A stretch of DNA of 60,050 nt, taken from assembly GCA_903900805.1 (NCBI GenBank), contig CAIUOP010000017.1, positions 1-60,050 of the forward strand, read 5' to 3'. Positions 26,027 through 33,382 of this stretch are shown piece after piece. The number at the start of each line of letters is the position of its first letter. Position 1 is the stretch's first letter. The notes under the pieces were generated by a model, which worked only from the letters and a program-made list of their open reading frames with translations, did no database searches and was not told the origin of the DNA. A program made the translations under genes and the position numbers. This DNA is from an uncultured beta proteobacterium. GTDB taxonomy: Bacteria > Pseudomonadota > Gammaproteobacteria > Burkholderiales > Burkholderiaceae.

Positions 26027-27559
26027 GTGATCACATCATGCCAAAGCTTGGGCGAGGTTTTGTTGCATTGGTCGGCAGTGCAAGCGGGCAAAGTTTTTTT
26101 ATATGCCCCTGAAACTGAAGCCACTCTGAGTTATGGGCAACTTGCTAAAGAGTCGCATCATTTTTCAACATGGCTAGAAGAGCAGAAGATTAATGCTCAT
26201 GGTCATGTTGGTTTATATATGCACAATGGTCGTCAAACCAGCACGATCTTTCTGGCTGCGATGGCTTGTGGTCGGGTGATCACCCCCCTAAATCTATTAG
26301 CACCTACAAATCAACTTGCTTGGGTTTTAGATCATAGTGATATAGAGGTCTTGTTCTATTCCCCGGATAAAAAACAGAGTTTATTTGCAGCACTAGAAAA
26401 GACCAAGCGAAAATTTCTGTTGGTAGAGCTGGACCCTGATGTGGCTGAGGGCCCATTTATGCAGTGTGTAGCAGGGGATTTGCCAATAGTAGAGCCAACT
26501 CAGGCTGCGCTTCTGATGTATACCTCTGGTACAACTGGGACTCCTAAAGGAGTCTTACTTACCCATGCTAATTTAATGCATGCAGCACGATCTATGGCCT
26601 CTTGGCATTCATTAACTCAGGCAGATATCGTTTTAAGTTCTTTACCCATCTACCATATCAATGGACAAGTAATTTCGACGATTACTCCCTTTGTTTCTGG
26701 CGGATCTGTTGTTGCTCCTCATGCTTTCTCAGCATCGAGTTGGTGGAAGCTAGCAATTCAATATCAATGTACTTGGATCAATATGGTACCCACCATCATT
26801 GCCTATTTAATCAATGCAGCAAAAAGCGGGGGTAGCCTACCTAGCCGTGAGGAGTTGAAAGCAATTCGCTTTGGCCGCTCAGCTTCTGCCCCACTGCCTC
26901 CTGAACACCATCGTGAATTCGAAGCTTTGTTCGGAATTGCCCTAATAGAAGGCATGGGTATGACGGAGTCTTGTTCTATGGTTTTTTGCAATCCTCATGA
27001 TGAGAGACGGCGTTATGGAAGCCCCGGGCTGCCTTGTGGAGTTGAGGCCAAAGTCATTGATGCTGATGGTAAGCTTCTTGGCGCGAATGTGGCCGGAGAG
27101 ATTTGCTTACGTGGTGGCAATGTTCTCAGTGCCTATTACAAAGCGGAGGCCGAGACAGCCAAGGCATTTGATGGTGAGGGATGGCTAAAAACTGGCGATT
27201 TAGGAATGCGTGATGATGATGGTTTTTACTTCATTACTGGCCGTCTGAAGGAGCTCATCATTAAAGGCGGGGAAAATATTGCCCCACGTGAAATTGATGA
27301 GGCCATACTGAAACATCCAGCAGTATTAGATGCAGCTGCAGTTGGCATTCCAGATGCAAACTATGGGCAGGAAATTATGGTTTGCATTATCTTAAAACCA
27401 GATGCTATTTGTTCCGAAGATGAGATGCGTGATTTTTGTCTGAAAGAGCTTGGAAAGTTCAGAACGCCTAAGTTGATTCTGTTTATGGAAGACTTGCCCA
27501 GAGGCCCATCGGGCAAAGTTCAGCGATTGAAGCTCTTAGATTTACTGAAAGCCCATTAG
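26027..27559 (+). CDS. sauT: Sulfoacetate-CoA ligase (AMP-forming), SauT-like
   Basis: This 510-residue protein is an adenylate-forming acyl-CoA synthetase. The P-loop LMYTSGTTGTPKG sits at residues 163-175, the LKTGDLGMRDDDGFYFITGR motif in the last third, and the catalytic lysine in GPSGKVQR near the C-terminus. SauT activates sulfoacetate with ATP and CoA to sulfoacetyl-CoA for SauS. The start is a GTG at 26027 with no strong ribosome-binding site, 8 bases after sauS, so translational coupling is likely. The end overlaps the SulP gene tail-to-tail by 4 bases. Oxalate- or malonate-CoA-ligase-like activity is possible by sequence alone; the context argues for sulfoacetate. Confidence 0.8.
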   Translation: MITSCQSLGEVLLHWSAVQAGKVFLYAPETEATLSYGQLAKESHHFSTWLEEQKINAHGHVGLYMHNGRQTSTIFLAAMACGRVITPLNLLAPTNQLAWVLDHSDIEVLFYSPDKKQSLFAALEKTKRKFLLVELDPDVAEGPFMQCVAGDLPIVEPTQAALLMYTSGTTGTPKGVLLTHANLMHAARSMASWHSLTQADIVLSSLPIYHINGQVISTITPFVSGGSVVAPHAFSASSWWKLAIQYQCTWINMVPTIIAYLINAAKSGGSLPSREELKAIRFGRSASAPLPPEHHREFEALFGIALIEGMGMTESCSMVFCNPHDERRRYGSPGLPCGVEAKVIDADGKLLGANVAGEICLRGGNVLSAYYKAEAETAKAFDGEGWLKTGDLGMRDDDGFYFITGRLKELIIKGGENIAPREIDEAILKHPAVLDAAAVGIPDANYGQEIMVCIILKPDAICSEDEMRDFCLKELGKFRTPKLILFMEDLPRGPSGKVQRLKLLDLLKAH

Positions 27560-28827
27560 CGTTTCTCTAAGAAGCGCTTGGCTATGATTGAAGTCAGTAT
27601 TCCGCCAAGGATCGCCCATTCCAATGGAATGGTGATGGTGCCAACCCCAGTGATCAGCATTGGAATCCAAGCGCTTGGCCCCATCTGAATCTCATGACGA
27701 ATCTGCTTGAGATCAATTAAGTTAAACGCCACCACTAGTAAAAGTGATGCAATCACTACGTAAGGAATATATTTTGCTAGTGAAGAAACAAAGACCAGCA
27801 GAATGACTAGAAATATTGCTGCGCACATTGCAGAAAGAGGAGTTTTGGCTCCAGAAGCCAAGTTCACTCCGGTTCGATTAAATGAGCCGCTAGCAGGGTA
27901 GGCTGAGAAAAAAGAACCACATACGTTTGCTAAACCTTGCCCAATAAATTCTTGGTTTGCATTGAAATTATCTTTAGTCTTGAGTGCCATTGCACGGGCG
28001 ATCGCCATTGCTTCAGTTGATGCTAGAAGGGTCATGATGAGTGCGGCACTAAACAGCTTTTGTAGAGTTTCGATACTGAAGTCTGGAGTTGAAATTGGTG
28101 GAAACGCACCAGGAATATCCTGTACTTTTTTAAACGCCTCAATGGATGGGAAAGAGGACTCCATCATTAGTGCAGCAACGCTACCAAATATGACTGCTAC
28201 TAACATCGCTGGTATATATCGATTCAATCGTCTCCAAATACGAATAGTGATGAGGGTAAGCAATACCAAGACAGGTGCAGCAATCTGCCATTGATTATGA
28301 AGTAGGGCATTTGTAACGGTAGTCATTGTTTCGATAACATTTTTACCTCTTGGGACGCTCACCCCAAGAAGGGTACCCAGTTGACTATTGATAATTAAGA
28401 TCGCAGCACCTACGGTGAATCCAACAATCACCGAATGTGGAATCTTTTCTACCCATTTGCCTGCTTTACTAATACCAAGTGTTAATTGAAGCGCGCCAAC
28501 TAAAAAACTGAGGGTGAGTACATAAGCAACATATTGACTAGACTCTGGTATGGCTAGCGGGGTAATTAAAGCCATTGTCGTGAGAGAAATAGCATTTGCA
28601 GGTCCAGTAACCATTAAACGACTAGAGCCAAATAGTGCTGCAATTAAGCAAGGGAGCATTGCTGCATATAAGCCATACTGCGGCGGCATGCCGGCTAGTA
28701 ATGCAAATGCAATGCCTTGGGGCATCACCACAATTGCACCAGTGAGTCCCGCTAAAACATCGGCACGAATGACGCCTGGATTTTTATATTCAGGAAGCCA
28801 TCTGCTAAAGGGAAGTTGCCAATTCAT
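27556..28827 (-). CDS. SulP-family anion permease lacking a STAS domain
   Basis: The 423-residue protein is a SulP (SLC26-type) permease: GLTGAIVVMPQGIAFALLAG near the N-terminus, TGPANAISLT, and GSFNRTGVNLASGAKTPLS. It has about 10-12 hydrophobic helices. It ends right after the membrane part (IIAKRFLEKR), so the usual cytoplasmic STAS domain of about 100-150 residues is missing. No STAS-like frame follows, because sauT on the other strand starts its coding there. Placed last in the minus operon with BKACE and GMC genes, it may move sulfate made from sulfonates, in or out; the direction is not evident. Confidence 0.85.
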   Translation of the reverse strand: MNWQLPFSRWLPEYKNPGVIRADVLAGLTGAIVVMPQGIAFALLAGMPPQYGLYAAMLPCLIAALFGSSRLMVTGPANAISLTTMALITPLAIPESSQYVAYVLTLSFLVGALQLTLGISKAGKWVEKIPHSVIVGFTVGAAILIINSQLGTLLGVSVPRGKNVIETMTTVTNALLHNQWQIAAPVLVLLTLITIRIWRRLNRYIPAMLVAVIFGSVAALMMESSFPSIEAFKKVQDIPGAFPPISTPDFSIETLQKLFSAALIMTLLASTEAMAIARAMALKTKDNFNANQEFIGQGLANVCGSFFSAYPASGSFNRTGVNLASGAKTPLSAMCAAIFLVILLVFVSSLAKYIPYVVIASLLLVVAFNLIDLKQIRHEIQMGPSAWIPMLITGVGTITIPLEWAILGGILTSIIAKRFLEKR

Positions 28828-28832
28828 TAGAA

Positions 28833-30434
28833 TTAAATTCGTCCTAGGATTAGATCTGCTGCTCTTTCAGCCAGCATCACTGCAGGCCAATTAGTATTGC
28901 CTGATGGGACTGTCGGCATTGCAGAGCAATCGACTACTCTAAGGCCTTGCACTCCTCGGACTCTTAATGAGGAATCAAGAACTGCCATTGGGTCATCATT
29001 TCGACCCATTTTGCAGGTACCAGTGGGGTGAAAGATAGTAGCGCCATTATTGCGGCAGTATTCCAAAACTTCTTCATCAGATTTTGGGTTATTGGGCTTC
29101 ACTTCACGAGTAATCAGAGAGCGCAGTGGTTCAGTTTGCGCAATTTTTCTTGCAAAGTTAACTGCTGCAACACTGGTATCGCGATCATGTTGTGTAGCTA
29201 AATAGTTGGCAAACATTTTTGGAGGCACTAATGGATCTGCAGATTGAATGCGGACATATCCGCGAGATTCTGGTCGAAGCTGACATACCGACATCGTGAA
29301 TCCCGAGAAGGGATGTACTTTACCCCCTGCCATTTCAGCGGATAGGGTTGCCATATGAAATTGAATATCAGGTGTTTTGGAATCCTTCATCACACGGGTA
29401 AAGAGACCACCTTGATTAATTCCAATAGAAAGAGGTCCGCCTCTAAATAATAGCCAATCTAAACCCATCTTCAGCTTTCCAAACCAAGACGAGAGTTCAT
29501 CATTGGTGGAAATAGGTTGATTTAATTCATATATCAAGCGAAATTGCAGGTGGTCCTGTAAATTTTCACCAACGCCTGGCAAGTCATGTATGACAGGGAT
29601 ATCAAATTCCTGCAAAAGTTTTACTGGACCTACTCCAGACAGTTGAAGAATTTGTGGACTCTGAATTGCTCCTGCACTGAGAATCACCTCTTTATTTGCA
29701 GAGAGAGTTTTTTTAATTCCTTGTTGGAAGAGCTCAACTCCAATTACTTTTTTATTTTCGAAGATGACTTTACTAACTTGGCTATTTGTCAGAATAGTGA
29801 GGTTAGAGCGCTGCTTTGCTGGTTTTAAGTAGGCTACTGCAGCACTGCAACGAAATCCCTTGTGGGTGCTGAGCTGGAAGTAGCCAACACCTTCCTGAGT
29901 GAGATTATTAAAGTCATCGGTGTTGGGGACGCCAAGCGCATTTGCTGATTTTTTAAATGCTTCGACTAAGGCATGTTTCTTGGGAATGGATGAAGCCTTG
30001 AGTGGACCTGTTTTGGAGTGCAGTGGCTCTCCTAATCTGTCGTTACCTTCCGCTTTTTTAAAGTAGGGTAATACATCATCCCAGCCCCAGCCGGAGTTGC
30101 CAAGATCACGCCAGCCATCGTAATCCTCTTTTTGTCCGCGGATAAAGATCAATCCATTAATTGAGCTAGACCCCCCTAAGGTTTTACCCCGTGGCCAATA
30201 TATTTGGCGATCATTCATGCCTGGATCAGGCTCGGTCTGAAATTTCCAATTGACTTTCGGATCCCACATGGTTTTTGCATAGCCAATGGGAAGATGAATC
30301 CAGGGAGAGCTATCCTTAGGTCCCGCCTCAATCAGACAAACAGAATTACTGGGATCTTCGGAGAGTCGGTTGGCTAAAACGCAACCGGATGATCCGCCAC
30401 CAACAATAATGTAGTCGAATAATGTGCTGGACAT
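28833..30434 (-). CDS. GMC-family FAD-dependent alcohol dehydrogenase
   Basis: This 533-residue flavoprotein shows the GMC signature set: FAD-binding DYIIVGGGSSGCVLANRLS at the start, the PROSITE-type block RGKTLGGSSSINGLIFIRG, the second block LSAGAIQSPQILQLSGVGP, and the C-terminal active-site regions IFHPTGTCKMG and TVPSGNTNWPAVMLAE (His then Asn). It resembles choline dehydrogenase-like proteins and oxidises a primary or secondary alcohol with a respiratory acceptor. I recall that isethionate dehydrogenase (IseJ) of C. necator is of this family, so isethionate or another hydroxysulfonate is an attractive substrate here, but the sequence cannot prove it. It lies between SulP (5-base gap) and BKACE (5-base gap) genes. 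Confidence 0.87.
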   Translation of the reverse strand: MSSTLFDYIIVGGGSSGCVLANRLSEDPSNSVCLIEAGPKDSSPWIHLPIGYAKTMWDPKVNWKFQTEPDPGMNDRQIYWPRGKTLGGSSSINGLIFIRGQKEDYDGWRDLGNSGWGWDDVLPYFKKAEGNDRLGEPLHSKTGPLKASSIPKKHALVEAFKKSANALGVPNTDDFNNLTQEGVGYFQLSTHKGFRCSAAVAYLKPAKQRSNLTILTNSQVSKVIFENKKVIGVELFQQGIKKTLSANKEVILSAGAIQSPQILQLSGVGPVKLLQEFDIPVIHDLPGVGENLQDHLQFRLIYELNQPISTNDELSSWFGKLKMGLDWLLFRGGPLSIGINQGGLFTRVMKDSKTPDIQFHMATLSAEMAGGKVHPFSGFTMSVCQLRPESRGYVRIQSADPLVPPKMFANYLATQHDRDTSVAAVNFARKIAQTEPLRSLITREVKPNNPKSDEEVLEYCRNNGATIFHPTGTCKMGRNDDPMAVLDSSLRVRGVQGLRVVDCSAMPTVPSGNTNWPAVMLAERAADLILGRI

Positions 30435-30439
30435 GCTAT

Positions 30440-31270
30440 TTAGTGTTTTCTTAATCCCAAAATTTCACGGGCTTGTGCTGGAGTGGCAACACTACGGTTA
30501 TATTTAGGAGCGATTTGCGCTAAGCGTGCAACTAATTCAGCATTGTCCTTGGCAACTCTTGTTTTATCAAAGCGGGTATTGTCTTCAAGACCAGTTCTCA
30601 CATGGCCGCCTAACTCCAGCGTCCATTCATTCACCGGTAGTTGATAGCGCGCTACTCCAGCTGCACACCAAGTGGCATCTGGCATAACAGCTTTTAATTC
30701 GGAAATCAAAAATTCTAGAATGGAGCGTCTTGCGGGCATGGCATTTGGAATACCCATGACAAACTGCACATGGGCAGGGGCTTTCAAGAGGCCTCGTTCG
30801 ATTAAGTTCGCGGCGTTATAAAGCATGGCAAGGTCAAAAATTTCAATTTCAGGCTTGATCTCATACTTCAGCATTTCACTAGCTAGTCCATCAACAAATT
30901 CTGGTGGATTCTCGTAAATGCTATTAGGAAAGTTCACAGAGCCTGTTGCCAGCGATGCCATATCAGGACGATGAAAGAGCATTCCGCCGCGAGCTGCCTG
31001 ATCACGCCCACGACCGCCTGTGGAAAATTGAACAATGATTCCAGGACAGTGCTTCTGGATACCAGCCTGTACCGCTGCATATAAGTCTGGGTCTGAGCTA
31101 GGGCTCTCATCTGGATTGCGAACATGAATATGGGCCAGGGTTGCGCCTGCTTCAAATGCCTTATGGATCTCTTCTATTTGTTCAGAAGTCGTAACGGGGA
31201 GACCTGGACAATCTTTCTTGCGCGGAATTGCACCAGTCATTGCGACGGTAATAATTACTGGGGTAGTCAT
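30440..31270 (-). CDS. BKACE-family beta-keto acid cleavage enzyme (DUF849)
   Basis: The 276-residue protein is a TIM-barrel zinc enzyme of the BKACE family (3-keto-5-aminohexanoate cleavage enzyme relatives): start TPVIITVAMTGAIPRKKD, the zinc motif HIHVR near residue 46, VQFSTGGRGRDQAARGGM, and LELGGHVRTGLEDN. Known members react a beta-keto acid with acetyl-CoA to give acetoacetate and a new acyl-CoA. I start it at the ATG 31270, where the conserved first strand begins; an upstream TTG at 31336 gives 22 extra residues of unrelated text. Its neighbours are a GMC dehydrogenase and a TRAP transporter. Substrate unknown. Confidence 0.88.
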   Translation of the reverse strand: MTTPVIITVAMTGAIPRKKDCPGLPVTTSEQIEEIHKAFEAGATLAHIHVRNPDESPSSDPDLYAAVQAGIQKHCPGIIVQFSTGGRGRDQAARGGMLFHRPDMASLATGSVNFPNSIYENPPEFVDGLASEMLKYEIKPEIEIFDLAMLYNAANLIERGLLKAPAHVQFVMGIPNAMPARRSILEFLISELKAVMPDATWCAAGVARYQLPVNEWTLELGGHVRTGLEDNTRFDKTRVAKDNAELVARLAQIAPKYNRSVATPAQAREILGLRKH

Positions 31271-31340
31271 ATTTACTCTGTTAAGTTTAAGTGCTGATTT
31301 GTGATGGCTTGCTTTGCATGTATGGTGCCGGCCCAATTTG

Positions 31341-31414
31341 ATTTACCGGCGTCACTGGACAATCTTTCATTCGGGAATATCACCTGTCATTACTATGGTC
31401 ATTAATTTGACCAT
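31341..31414 (-). pseudogene. Decayed 5' fragment of a second BKACE gene
   Basis: Read on the minus strand from ATG at 31414, this stretch encodes MVKLMTIVMTGDIPE followed by a stop, paralleling the true BKACE start (residues 5-19, ITVAMTGAIPRKKD). A 13-base run CTGGACAATCTTT occurs at 31355-31367 and again in the intact gene at 31204-31216, 151 bases apart, in the same relative place. A one-base deletion and a stop break the frame. It looks like the relic of a tandem duplication or of an earlier copy. Confidence 0.6.
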
Positions 31415-31415
31415 A
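31394..31415. promoter_or_regulatory. Inverted repeat upstream of the BKACE gene
   Basis: TATGGTCA (31394-31401) and TGACCATA (31408-31415) form perfect 8-base arms around a 6-base spacer. The site lies between dctM and BKACE and overlaps the BKACE relic. It could be an operator for the BKACE-GMC-SulP genes. Confidence 0.4.
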
Positions 31416-31455
31416 TGTATTGCCAATAAGTTAGATGGTTAACGTAACTGAAAAA

Positions 31456-32766
31456 TCAATTAACAGACGGTAGCCATGTGGCTAACTGAGGGAATATTAA
31501 CAGTAAAGCAACGCCGATAATTTGCAGAATCATAAATTGCGACATCCCAGCATAAATATCAGTAATTTTCCAGCTTGGTGCAACCCCCTTTAGGAAATAA
31601 GCTGACAATGCGACTGGCGGTGAGAGCCATGCTGTTTGTAAAGTGACTGCAACTAGAGTGCTAAACCAAATCAAGTCAATGCCAGCAGCTTTAATGATCG
31701 GTAGGAAAATAGGCACCACAATTAATACAATGGGTACCCACTCTAATGGCCAGCCCAACAGAAAAATTAAAAGTAGAATTAGTATTAACATCACCATCGG
31801 CGATACAGGCAAAGATGTTAGCAAATTGGCAATTAAATCTGCGCTTCCTAATCTTGAAAATACTGAGCCAAATAAATTGGATGTGGTTACTAAAAGCAAG
31901 ATCATGCTTGATACTTGTAATGACTGTATTACACAGTTTTTAATCTTGGCAAGAGTCATACGTCCAGAAAGAGTCGTAAGTAAAAATGTCGCTACACATC
32001 CAACTGCACCTGCATCAGTTGGCGTTGCTATTCCAGCAAGAATGACACCTAAGGTGGCAAAGAGCACCACAATCACAGGTGATATTCCGATAGCCAAATC
32101 AATTAGAACGGGCTTGAGTGATTTAGCTCTCATTTCCATTGGTAGTGCAGGCCCTAATGCAGGATTAATCCAGCAACGAATCATGCACCAAGCGGCAAAT
32201 AAAAAAGCTAGGAGTAAGCCTGGGAGTACTGCTGCCGCAAATAAATCAGTAGCGGGTATTCCAACGACTGGACCCATAACAATCAACATCACAGATGGGG
32301 GAATCAAAATTCCTAATGTGCCGCCCGCTGTAATGGCGCCAGCGGATAGACGGGTGTCGTAACCACTTTTAATCATCGATGGCGCAGCCATTACGCCCAA
32401 TAAAACCACTGAGGAACCCACAATTCCAGTGGCTGCAGCAAAAATAGTTGCGGTAACAATGACGGCTAAATATAAAGAGCCGCGAATACCAGCAAAAAGT
32501 TGCTGAATAGCCCCAAAAAGGCGCTCCATAATTCCAGATTGCTCTAGCAAGAATCCCATAAAAAGAAAAAATGGAATAGATGCCAAAACACTGTCTTGCA
32601 TGACTGAGAGGGTTTGTAGGATGGCTAGATCAAATACAACAGGCCCTAGGGCAATGAAACCCATTAAAATGCTTACAGCTCCCAGTGTAAAAGCAATTGG
32701 AAATCCAATAAAGATTGCGCAGAGTAAAACCCCTAGACCAACGATACCTAAAATTTGATCATCCAT
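31456..32766 (-). CDS. dctM: TRAP transporter large permease (DctM)
   Basis: The 436-residue protein is the large membrane subunit of a tripartite ATP-independent periplasmic transporter. It has about 12 hydrophobic segments; FLFMGFLLEQSGIMERLF, GTLGILIPPSVMLIVMGPVVG and TPTDAGAVGCVATFLLTTLSG are typical DctM blocks. It forms the Na+-coupled transport channel with DctQ and receives substrate from DctP. It overlaps dctQ by 8 bases. TRAP systems are known carriers of taurine, isethionate and other sulfonates, and the operator in front of dctP links this one to the sulfonate genes. The substrate is inferred. Confidence 0.92.
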   Translation of the reverse strand: MDDQILGIVGLGVLLCAIFIGFPIAFTLGAVSILMGFIALGPVVFDLAILQTLSVMQDSVLASIPFFLFMGFLLEQSGIMERLFGAIQQLFAGIRGSLYLAVIVTATIFAAATGIVGSSVVLLGVMAAPSMIKSGYDTRLSAGAITAGGTLGILIPPSVMLIVMGPVVGIPATDLFAAAVLPGLLLAFLFAAWCMIRCWINPALGPALPMEMRAKSLKPVLIDLAIGISPVIVVLFATLGVILAGIATPTDAGAVGCVATFLLTTLSGRMTLAKIKNCVIQSLQVSSMILLLVTTSNLFGSVFSRLGSADLIANLLTSLPVSPMVMLILILLLIFLLGWPLEWVPIVLIVVPIFLPIIKAAGIDLIWFSTLVAVTLQTAWLSPPVALSAYFLKGVAPSWKITDIYAGMSQFMILQIIGVALLLIFPQLATWLPSVN

Positions 32767-33319
32767 GTTGTATAGCCGCTTCTTTTGTATTGATGGGCCA
32801 GTGATTTGACCTAATTGCTACTATACATTTACAAACTTCCGAAGCACCCTGAATACATAGCAGGAATCCCGTCAATGGAAGAGTCAACTTAAAGGGCCAG
32901 GTAATCGCCATCCAAGGACTAGATACAAATCGCTCATCACTAGTAAATGCTTTATAAAAATATTCCCAGCCAACAATCGTAAAGATGAGTACGAACGGAT
33001 AGAAGAGTAAGACGTAGCAGGTTAAATCAACTAATGCTTGTTTCCTGGGGGGCCAATTGTCATAAAACATATCTGTACGAATATGCCCTTTAATTTTTAG
33101 TGTATAGCTTGATCCCAGCATAAAAAATGCGCCATAGAGCATGAATGTCATATCGTAGGCCCAAATAGTAGGGGCACCAAATGCATATCGGGCGACGACC
33201 TCGTATGCCAAGCTCAGGATCATTGGAATAATCATCCATGCAACAATATTGCCGGCAATATCAGTGAAGTGATCTATTTTTCTTGCAATTGAGATTAAAC
33301 CTTGATTTTTATCAGGCAC
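32759..33319 (-). CDS. dctQ: TRAP transporter small permease (DctQ)
   Basis: This 186-residue protein has four hydrophobic helices and the DctQ pattern (VVARYAFGAPTIWAYDMTFM, GHIRTDMFYDNWPPRKQALVDL). It stabilises the DctM channel. It overlaps dctM by 8 bases and is separated from dctP by 63 bases that contain a strong hairpin, so the permease genes are probably expressed at a lower level than the binding protein. Confidence 0.9.
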   Translation of the reverse strand: MPDKNQGLISIARKIDHFTDIAGNIVAWMIIPMILSLAYEVVARYAFGAPTIWAYDMTFMLYGAFFMLGSSYTLKIKGHIRTDMFYDNWPPRKQALVDLTCYVLLFYPFVLIFTIVGWEYFYKAFTSDERFVSSPWMAITWPFKLTLPLTGFLLCIQGASEVCKCIVAIRSNHWPINTKEAAIQHG

Positions 33320-33338
33320 GGATAAATTCCATTTAAAA

Positions 33339-33369
33339 AAAGGGTGGGAATCCCCACCCTTTAGTTGTT
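33339..33369 (-). terminator. Intra-operon terminator/attenuator between dctP and dctQ
   Basis: A perfect 10-base stem AAAGGGTGGG / CCCACCCTTT with a 4-base loop occupies 33339-33362. On the minus strand it is followed by a run of T residues (33334-33341 region), the form of a rho-independent terminator. Partial read-through would make more binding protein than permease. Confidence 0.75.
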
Positions 33370-33382
33370 AAAAAATAAACAC

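Noticed and set aside
31271-31336. 22-residue N-terminal extension of the BKACE protein from TTG 31336
   Set aside because: The extension has no family similarity, and the ATG at 31270 starts exactly at the conserved first strand.
31643-32362. 239-residue plus-strand frame opposite dctM
   Set aside because: It is a low-complexity shadow of the DctM membrane gene, rich in Thr, Pro and Lys, with no family resemblance.
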